Below are positions 5,044-11,129 of a stretch of DNA of 18,190 nucleotides, one piece after another. Origin of the DNA: an uncultured Eubacteriales bacterium (GTDB taxonomy: Bacteria > Bacillota > Clostridia > Oscillospirales > Acutalibacteraceae); NCBI GenBank assembly GCA_900319615.1, contig ONPE01000004.1, positions 1-18,190 of the forward strand, given 5' to 3'. A program made the position numbers and the translations under genes. The notes below the pieces were generated by a model that saw nothing but the letters and a program-made list of their open reading frames with translations, had not been told where the DNA came from and did no database searches. Each line of letters begins with the position of its first letter. Positions within the stretch are counted from its first letter, which is position 1.

Positions 5044-8034
5044 ATGGCAAATATCATTGAAATGTTGGAGCAGTACACATCAGAATCCCCCAACACTTCG
5101 ATACTGTACGACGACGCACACTCCAAGGGCGTCACATATGCCATGCTCGACGACATGAGCGGCAGAGTGTACGCTTATCTCAAAAACAACGGCATAGGCA
5201 AAGAGGACTTCGTCCTGCTCAACCTGCCCCGAGGCGTTTTGCCCGTTATCGCTATGATCGGCGTTTGGAAGGCGGGCGCTGCATGGGCTCTGGTCGAAGA
5301 TACCTACGCTCCCGAGCGTATAGCCTACATCCGTGAGGACTGCGGCTGCAAGTTCGAGCTTAACGCCGAGAACTGGGATTCGGTCATGGATACCCAGCCC
5401 TTGTCCGGTCATGAGGAACCCGACGAGCACGCCGCTGCCTACGCTATCTACACCTCCGGTACCACAGGCAACCCCAAGGGCGTTCTGCATGAGTACGGCA
5501 ACCTCAGCCGCGCGATCGAGTCCATCCGACTGAACGGCGAAAATCCCTTCAACAGCTGGGACAGACTGGCTCTGCTGGCTCCGATGAACTTCGTCGCCTC
5601 TGTCATCGTCATCCTCGAGGTGCTCAGCATCAAGGGCGGCAAGATGTTCATCGTCAGCTACGCCACCATCAAGAACCCGATGATGCTCAAGATGTTCTTC
5701 GTCGAGAAGCGCATCACCATCACCTTCCTCACCCCGTCATACGTGCGTATGCTGGGCAACAAGACAGGCCCCTTCCTGCGTATGCTGTTCGTCGGCAGCG
5801 AGCCCGCGAACAACCTGTATAACAAGAATCTCGACCTTATCAATATCTACGCCGCCTCCGAGAGCGGCTTTGCGGTCGGCGTGTTCCGTATCGACAAGGC
5901 ATACGAGACCTGCCCCATCGGCCGTCCCGAGATCGAGACCAAGATCGTCCTGCTCGGCGAGGACGGCGAGGAGGTCGCAGACGGCGAGATCGGCGAGCTC
6001 TGCTTCGACAATCCCTATGTCCGCGGCTACATCAACCTCCCCGAGGAGACCGACAAGGCGTTTGTAGACGGTATCTACCACACCGGCGACCTCGCCCGCA
6101 GGAATCCCGACGGCAACTATGTCCTGCTGGGTCGCTCCGGCGATATGATAAAGATCAACGGCAACCGTATCGAGCCTGCCGAGATCGAGGCTGCCGTAAA
6201 GCAGGTGCTCGGCATCGACTGGGCTGCCGCACGCGGCTTTGAGGAGAACGGCAAGAGCTATCTTTGCGCTTATTACACCGCCGACGTAGAGGTCGACCCG
6301 ATGAAGATGCGCGAGGAGCTCGGCAAGCGACTGCCCTACTATATGATCCCGGCATACTATATGAAGATAGACAAGGTGCCGATGAAGGCTAACGGCAAGA
6401 TGGACCGCAACGCTCTGCCCCAGCCCGATTCGGCTGACTTCCGCACCGAGTATGTCGCTCCGACAAACGAGAACGAGGAGAAGATCTGTAAAGCTATGGA
6501 GACCGTCCTCCACCTCGATCAGGTCGGTATCCACGATGATTTTTACGAGATGGGCGGCGACAGCCTGTCCTCTATCAAGCTGATCGTAGAGATCGGCTTG
6601 CCCGGTCTGAACGCCGGCGAGATCTTCCGCGGCAGGACTCCCGAGAGGATCGCTAAGCTCTATGAGGAGATCCACGCGAACGACGACGGCGAATCCCCCG
6701 AGGCTAAGAATGCGCGCTCCATGAAGAAGGAGCATCCGCTCACCACCGAGCAGCTCTACATGGTAGACTATCAGCTCTACACGCCGCGCTCCACGATGTA
6801 CAACCTCTTCTCGATGATGAAGATGGACAAAGAGAGCTTCGATATGGAGAAGATGGCTGACGCCCTGCACACGGCTATCCGCAACCATCCGGCTCTGCTG
6901 ACGACCTTCAAGTTCAACGACGACGGCGAGATCGTGCAGAAGTACACCCCCGAGGTGCTGCAGGAGATACGCGTCGAGAAGATGAGCGAGTTCGAGTTCG
7001 AGAACCTCAAGGATACCCTCGTCCAGCCCTTCAAGATCATCGGCGGCACCCTCTACCGCTGCCGTGTGTTCGAGACCGAGAAGAACGGCTACGTCTTCTT
7101 CGACGTTCACCACACCCTCTTCGACGGCACCTCGCTAAAGGTGTTCATGGGCAACGTCGGCAAGGCTTTCATGGGCGTCCAGCCCGATCCCGACTTCTAT
7201 TACCTCATGCTCCACAACCGTGAAGAGATGGTCAAGACCGACTTCTATCAGGAGAGCAAGAAGTACTTCGAAGATAAATACGATAATATAAAGTGGTCGA
7301 GCCACCCCTATACCGACCACGAATCCCGCGAGAACGAGATGGGCGAGCTGTTCGCTCAGATAGACGTCGACCAGGCTCAGCTCTCGGCTATCGAGCGCCG
7401 CTATAAGGTAACGCGCAACGAGTTCTTCATCGCCGTAGCGGCTCTGGCGATCGGGGTATATAACGAAGAGACCGACATCAAGCTCAGCTGGATCTACAAC
7501 GGCCGCGAGGATATGCAGAGCATGACATCCGTAGGTCTGCTGTTCCGCGACCTGCCCGTAGGCATCCGCTTCAAGCTCGACATGACCCTGCGCGAGATCT
7601 TCGCGGAGGTTCACGATCAGGTGCAGAAGGGCATCGAGCACAGCTGCTATCCGTATGTCGATATCAATACTCAGGTCGGCGACTCCGAGGCTGCATACCT
7701 GCTATATCAGCAGGATATCCGCGATATGGGCGGCATCAGCAGCATGAACATCGAGACTGTCGAGGTCAGGCAGAATCAGGCTGCCTCGCAGACCATCCTC
7801 GATATGGAGATCCTCGACGGCGCCGACGGCCTTATCCTTATGATAGACTATGCCGCGAGCCGCTATGACGACAGCAGCATAGAGCGCTTCAAGGATATAT
7901 TCCTCAACACGGTACACGCCTTCGTCGCGAACGATTCGCAGGAGGACGTCACCGTAGACGATCTCAGGAAAGAGATCGAAGTCAAGCAGAATTTCTTTGA
8001 TTATATCGTCAGCAAATTCAGGAGAAAGCGCTGA
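5044..8034 (+). CDS. Single-module NRPS-like enzyme, A-PCP-C, without release domain
   Basis: The 996-residue protein has three domains. The adenylation domain (about 1-465) shows A3 YTSGTTGNPKGV at 136-147, A5 NIYAASESG from 267, A7 HTGDLA from 346, and the catalytic A10 lysine Lys452 in KANGK. The carrier domain (about 475-545) has its phosphopantetheine serine, Ser507, in GGDSLSSIK. The C-terminal condensation domain (about 560-990) keeps HHTLFDG with His690 and Asp694, and later C5/C6-like VGLLFRDLPV and SCYPYVDI. At the A4 core the usual FD-A-S-V reads FVASV. Val184 therefore replaces the aspartate that binds the alpha-amino group, which suggests a carboxylic, keto, hydroxy or beta-amino acid substrate. 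There is no thioesterase or reductase, so the terminal C domain would pass the acyl group to a free acceptor. The ATG at 5044 has AGAGGTGA upstream; a GTG at 5035 lies inside that site. No phosphopantetheinyl transferase is present in the window. Confidence 0.93.
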   Translation: MANIIEMLEQYTSESPNTSILYDDAHSKGVTYAMLDDMSGRVYAYLKNNGIGKEDFVLLNLPRGVLPVIAMIGVWKAGAAWALVEDTYAPERIAYIREDCGCKFELNAENWDSVMDTQPLSGHEEPDEHAAAYAIYTSGTTGNPKGVLHEYGNLSRAIESIRLNGENPFNSWDRLALLAPMNFVASVIVILEVLSIKGGKMFIVSYATIKNPMMLKMFFVEKRITITFLTPSYVRMLGNKTGPFLRMLFVGSEPANNLYNKNLDLINIYAASESGFAVGVFRIDKAYETCPIGRPEIETKIVLLGEDGEEVADGEIGELCFDNPYVRGYINLPEETDKAFVDGIYHTGDLARRNPDGNYVLLGRSGDMIKINGNRIEPAEIEAAVKQVLGIDWAAARGFEENGKSYLCAYYTADVEVDPMKMREELGKRLPYYMIPAYYMKIDKVPMKANGKMDRNALPQPDSADFRTEYVAPTNENEEKICKAMETVLHLDQVGIHDDFYEMGGDSLSSIKLIVEIGLPGLNAGEIFRGRTPERIAKLYEEIHANDDGESPEAKNARSMKKEHPLTTEQLYMVDYQLYTPRSTMYNLFSMMKMDKESFDMEKMADALHTAIRNHPALLTTFKFNDDGEIVQKYTPEVLQEIRVEKMSEFEFENLKDTLVQPFKIIGGTLYRCRVFETEKNGYVFFDVHHTLFDGTSLKVFMGNVGKAFMGVQPDPDFYYLMLHNREEMVKTDFYQESKKYFEDKYDNIKWSSHPYTDHESRENEMGELFAQIDVDQAQLSAIERRYKVTRNEFFIAVAALAIGVYNEETDIKLSWIYNGREDMQSMTSVGLLFRDLPVGIRFKLDMTLREIFAEVHDQVQKGIEHSCYPYVDINTQVGDSEAAYLLYQQDIRDMGGISSMNIETVEVRQNQAASQTILDMEILDGADGLILMIDYAASRYDDSSIERFKDIFLNTVHAFVANDSQEDVTVDDLRKEIEVKQNFFDYIVSKFRRKR

Positions 8035-9782
8035 TGGCTGAGATAAACGAAAAAACATCAAACACAACTCAGCAGGAGGCTTTTAAGTCCGACAGTCAAA
8101 ACGGGAAAGAGCACGTTCCGCATCCATCCGGGCACAGGGTACGCGCGAGCTACGGCGTAAACCGCGTCATCGAGGGCGACTACGACCCCTCGCTTGCCGT
8201 CCGCTGTCACAACGGCACCTTCGTCGGCAAACGCGACGGAGATATCGACGTATTCCGCGGCATACCGTTCGCAAAGCCTCCGGTAGGGGAACTGAGATGG
8301 AAGCGTCCCGAGCCCATAGACGCCGACGACAGAGTTTTTGAGGCGTACTTCAACGGCAAGTCGCCGATACAGACCGAGTGGCCGACGGAGCAGGCTTCGT
8401 ACTATCCGCAGGGCGAGGATTGCCTCTACCTCAACGTCTGGTGCGACAAGGATCGCGGCAGCAGCGGCAAGACCGTCATGGTCTTCATACACGGCGGCTC
8501 CTACGGCTGGGGCGGCACCGCAGACCCCATCTACGACGGCGCGGCGCTCGTCAAGGCGCATCCCGAGATCGTTTTGGTATCTATAGGATACCGGATCGGC
8601 ATGATGGGCTTCATCGACCTGTCATATCTCAAAGGGGGAGAGGACTTCCCCGACGCGCCCAACCTCGGGCTCCTCGACCAGATCGAGGCGCTTCGATGGG
8701 TACAAAAGAATATCGCAGCCTTCGGCGGCGACCCCGATAACGTGACTCTCTTCGGCGAGTCGGCAGGCGGCGGCAGCGTTTCGCTCCTGCCCATGATACA
8801 GGAGGCTAAAGGGCTGTTCCGCAGGGTGATCGGTCAGAGCGGCTCCGTGGCTCTCACCTTCTCTAAGGAAGAGTGCCATGACTTCACCCGCAGGCTCATC
8901 AAAAAGACCAAAGCTACCTGCATGGACGACCTTATGGCGCTCAGCGAGGCTCAGCTCATGGCGGCTAACGAAGAGCTCAACACCTACAACAATTTCCCAC
9001 AGCGCGACGGCAGGCTCATCCCCCTCGACCCGTATCAGGCGTATTTCGACGGCACGACCGCCGACGTAGATATGCTGATGGGCACCAACTCCAACGAGCT
9101 GAACTACTGGATAGGCGAGATCGGCGGCATCGTCCCGTTCCGTCTCGGTATGCCCGTCAAGTTCGAAAATGATCTACGCATCCTCACAAAGACGGACAAG
9201 AACCGCGTCAAACAGTTCATGGAGCTGAAAAACTCCGCCAGCATCTGGCGCATAGTAGAGTTTTATAACGAGATCATGTTCCGTCTGCCCGTCGTTCGTC
9301 AGGCGGAGGGTCAAAGCCGAAACGGCGGCAGGATGTATGTGTATTACTGGACAGAGCCGTCCTCGATCAGATATATGGGCGCCTGCCATGCCGTAGAGCT
9401 CGCGTATGTCTTCGGCAACCGCAGAGAGACCATCTACACCGGTTCCCCTGCCGATAAGAAGCTCACGAGGCGCGTGCAGGATATGTGGGTGAACTTCGCC
9501 CGCACCGGCGACCCCTCTACCGAGGATATGAGCTGGCCACAGTACAGCGGCGCAAAGCGCGATACCATGGTGATCAGCAAGGACGATATGCGCGTCGAGT
9601 GCGATGTGCTGGAGGAGCAGCGCAGGCTGCTTTATCCGATACTCAGATACCGTCTGAGCACATCATATACCTCGCTGGATTATAACGTGCCGTTCGTCCG
9701 CAAGGCGGCGGTCATAGGCACGCTTACCGCGGCTACGGTACTTACGGCGGCAGGCTTTGTGATAAAGAAGCTCTTGAAATAA
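8034..9782 (+). CDS. Tail-anchored type B carboxylesterase
   Basis: This alpha/beta-hydrolase belongs to the para-nitrobenzyl esterase/cholinesterase-like family. Visible landmarks are FRGIPFAKPPVGELRWKRPEP near residue 75, the oxyanion-hole HGG at 153-155, the nucleophile Ser243 in GESAGG, Glu355 in TNSNE and His452 in GACHAVEL, so the triad is complete. Two features are unusual. A polar tail of about 45 residues precedes the domain, with no signal peptide. A single hydrophobic helix near residues 558-577, ending in KKLLK, closes the protein. This suggests a tail anchor with the active site in the cytoplasm. Its ATG overlaps the NRPS stop by one base (TGATG) and AGGAG lies inside the NRPS gene, so translation is coupled. 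It is the natural candidate to release or edit the carrier-bound acyl product, or to hydrolyse the ester or amide made. That role is inferred. Confidence 0.92.
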   Translation: MAEINEKTSNTTQQEAFKSDSQNGKEHVPHPSGHRVRASYGVNRVIEGDYDPSLAVRCHNGTFVGKRDGDIDVFRGIPFAKPPVGELRWKRPEPIDADDRVFEAYFNGKSPIQTEWPTEQASYYPQGEDCLYLNVWCDKDRGSSGKTVMVFIHGGSYGWGGTADPIYDGAALVKAHPEIVLVSIGYRIGMMGFIDLSYLKGGEDFPDAPNLGLLDQIEALRWVQKNIAAFGGDPDNVTLFGESAGGGSVSLLPMIQEAKGLFRRVIGQSGSVALTFSKEECHDFTRRLIKKTKATCMDDLMALSEAQLMAANEELNTYNNFPQRDGRLIPLDPYQAYFDGTTADVDMLMGTNSNELNYWIGEIGGIVPFRLGMPVKFENDLRILTKTDKNRVKQFMELKNSASIWRIVEFYNEIMFRLPVVRQAEGQSRNGGRMYVYYWTEPSSIRYMGACHAVELAYVFGNRRETIYTGSPADKKLTRRVQDMWVNFARTGDPSTEDMSWPQYSGAKRDTMVISKDDMRVECDVLEEQRRLLYPILRYRLSTSYTSLDYNVPFVRKAAVIGTLTAATVLTAAGFVIKKLLK

Positions 9783-9800
9783 CGCCGTTTTTATGTTTTA

Positions 9801-9862
9801 ATACTAGTATTCAATAAAAAGCAGACCGATAAAAATGTTGAGTTTTTATTGAAAAATAGTAT
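9801..9862. promoter_or_regulatory. Dyad motif upstream of the BaxI-1-like gene (copy 2)
   Basis: The left arm ATACTAGTATTCAATAAAAA (9801-9820) is mirrored by 9843-9862, 18 of 20 positions, across a 22-nt centre. The core ATACTAGTAT is itself a perfect palindrome. The right arm overlaps the spacer and -10 of the proposed promoter at 9838-9865. Bases 9801-9826 match 2482-2507 at 24 of 26 positions. An operator overlapping the promoter is the simplest reading. There is no T tract, so it is not a normal terminator. Confidence 0.45.
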
Positions 9863-9865
9863 AAT
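9838..9865 (+). promoter_or_regulatory. Possible internal promoter before the BaxI-1-like gene
   Basis: TTGAGT (9838-9843) and a perfect TATAAT (9860-9865) are spaced 16 nt apart. Transcription would begin near 9872, inside or just at the AGGAG ribosome binding site (9871-9875). The leader would be only about 12 nt. Either the start site is slightly upstream, or translation from this promoter is weak compared with read-through from 5017. Confidence 0.5.
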
Positions 9866-9883
9866 TAGAAAGGAGATCAAAAG

Positions 9884-10744
9884 ATGAACAGATTATCCGC
9901 CCGAAACTCCGACGGCACCGCCGTGAAAGAGAAGAGGAGCGTCCTCGGTTCCAACCCCGTTATGCGCCGGCTCGAGAAAGTCGACGAGAGCGCGGCTGAG
10001 AACTGCGTCACCTACAGCGGCATAACCGTCAAGACGACCTTCTTCCTGCTGATGACGGTCGCAGGCATCTTCCTGCAGGTGATACTCAGCAAGCAGCTCG
10101 CCACCGGCTCCGCATACACGTTCGATTACAGGGGCTTTCAGGTAGAGCTCTACACAGGAGAGATGATAGCTCTTGCGGCAGCCGTGCTGCTCGGCGTCGT
10201 CTTCCAGCTGCTCGCGTTCTTTGTAAAGGGCAGCACACCCGTGACAGGCGCGCTCTACTGCGTGACCCAAGGCTACTTTATCTCGTTCCTCGTGTTCAAG
10301 GTGCTGCACGGTATGGAGTACATCGGCGTACTCGCTTTGGCTATCACCCTTTTGATCATACTGGTCATGGCGATACTGTTCACCACCGGCGTCGTCAGGG
10401 TAACAAAGAAGTTCCGCATGGTCATGCTCACCCTCTTTATCTCGGTCATAGCTATCTCGCTTATCACCCTGATCGCGAGCTTCATCCCGTTCACAAGAGG
10501 GATAGTCAGCGCCATCATGGGCAACTTCTGGGTATCCGTCGGCATCAGCGTCATATACATCGTCATCGCCGCGTTGTTCCTTATCTCTGATTTCGCGGTG
10601 ATACAGAGCGCCGTTGAAAATCAGCTGCCCAAGAAATACGAGTGGCAGGCTGCGTTCGGTCTGGCGTTCACCGTCCTCTGGATCTATCTTAAGGTATTAC
10701 AGCTGCTTATCACCATCTTCGGTCGCGGCAGCAGGAATTCATAA
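9884..10744 (+). CDS. Bax inhibitor-1/YccA-like (TMBIM) integral membrane protein
   Basis: The 286-residue product has seven hydrophobic segments: roughly residues 47-67, 85-105, 112-134, 144-168, 177-201, 212-238 and 247-271. The N-terminal SNPVMRRLEK and the C-terminal SDFAVIQSAVENQLPKKYEW followed by a WIYLKVLQLL helix match, from memory, the actinobacterial-type BaxI_1 branch of the Bax inhibitor-1/YccA family. Members studied elsewhere, such as B. subtilis YetJ, conduct calcium in a pH-dependent way; the bacterial role is unsettled. The ATG at 9884 has AGGAG at 9871-9875. The gene lies 101 nt after the esterase with no terminator between, has a possible promoter of its own, and is followed after 32 nt by the STAS gene. 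Whether it belongs to the NRPS pathway or is merely downstream is unclear. Confidence 0.75.
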   Translation: MNRLSARNSDGTAVKEKRSVLGSNPVMRRLEKVDESAAENCVTYSGITVKTTFFLLMTVAGIFLQVILSKQLATGSAYTFDYRGFQVELYTGEMIALAAAVLLGVVFQLLAFFVKGSTPVTGALYCVTQGYFISFLVFKVLHGMEYIGVLALAITLLIILVMAILFTTGVVRVTKKFRMVMLTLFISVIAISLITLIASFIPFTRGIVSAIMGNFWVSVGISVIYIVIAALFLISDFAVIQSAVENQLPKKYEWQAAFGLAFTVLWIYLKVLQLLITIFGRGSRNS

Positions 10745-10776
10745 ACAATTTGATAAACATACAGGAGTGATCAATA

Positions 10777-11073
10777 ATGAAAATTACAAAAACAACCTCT
10801 GGTAACACATTCACCTTTGCTGTCGAGGGTCGTCTTGACACCACCACCTCGCCCGAGCTCGAGTCTGAGCTCAGCGCCGCTGCCGGCACTGCCGAGAAGA
10901 TCGTGCTCGATTTCTCGAAGCTCGACTACATCTCTTCCGCAGGTCTGCGCGTACTGCTCGCCACCCACAAGAAGATGGCAGGCAAGGGCGGTCTGGTGAT
11001 CACCGGCGTTAACGAGATCGTCAACGAGATCTTTGAGATCACCGGCTTCTCGGATATCCTTGATATCCAGTAA
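10777..11073 (+). CDS. STAS-domain protein, anti-anti-sigma factor type
   Basis: The 98-residue protein is a single STAS domain, the normal length for SpoIIAA/RsbV-like antagonists. These bind an anti-sigma kinase and are switched off when it phosphorylates a conserved serine. The phosphorylation site aligns with YISSAGLRVL, giving Ser53 or Ser54. The strand-helix order is complete: FTFAVEGRLDTTT, KIVLDFSKLDYISS, GGLVITGV. AGGAG at 10763-10767 precedes the ATG at 10777 by 9 nt. No anti-sigma kinase, phosphatase or sigma factor is encoded in this window, so the partners must be elsewhere, or the domain acts as a stand-alone scaffold or sensor. It is last in its transcription unit, with a terminator 14 nt after the stop. 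Family is sure; pathway is unknown. Confidence 0.92.
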   Translation: MKITKTTSGNTFTFAVEGRLDTTTSPELESELSAAAGTAEKIVLDFSKLDYISSAGLRVLLATHKKMAGKGGLVITGVNEIVNEIFEITGFSDILDIQ

Positions 11074-11087
11074 ATATCGGAAACGTA

Positions 11088-11117
11088 AAAAGGAGCTCCG
11101 ACTTTGGAGCTCCTTTT
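11088..11117. terminator. Bidirectional terminator between STAS and alpha-galactosidase genes
   Basis: A perfect 12-bp stem (AAAAGGAGCTCC at 11088-11099 with 11106-11117) has a 6-nt loop. It is flanked by an A run on the left and a T run on the right. It lies between two convergent genes, the STAS gene (stop 11073) and the alpha-galactosidase gene (stop 11130), and should end both transcripts. Confidence 0.85.
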
Positions 11118-11129
11118 GCTTTGTAAAAA

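Noticed and set aside
5737..7113. 458-codon open frame on the minus strand inside the NRPS-like gene
   Set aside because: It is antisense to conserved A, PCP and start-of-C-domain sequence. Its product is low-complexity (Leu/Val/Ala/His/Asp-rich), as expected for the complement of GC-rich coding DNA, and it has no family signature.
9783..9883. Terminator between the esterase and BaxI-1-like genes
   Set aside because: The inverted repeat here is AT-rich, with a 22-nt loop and no T tract after it, and overlaps promoter boxes. It reads better as a regulatory dyad.
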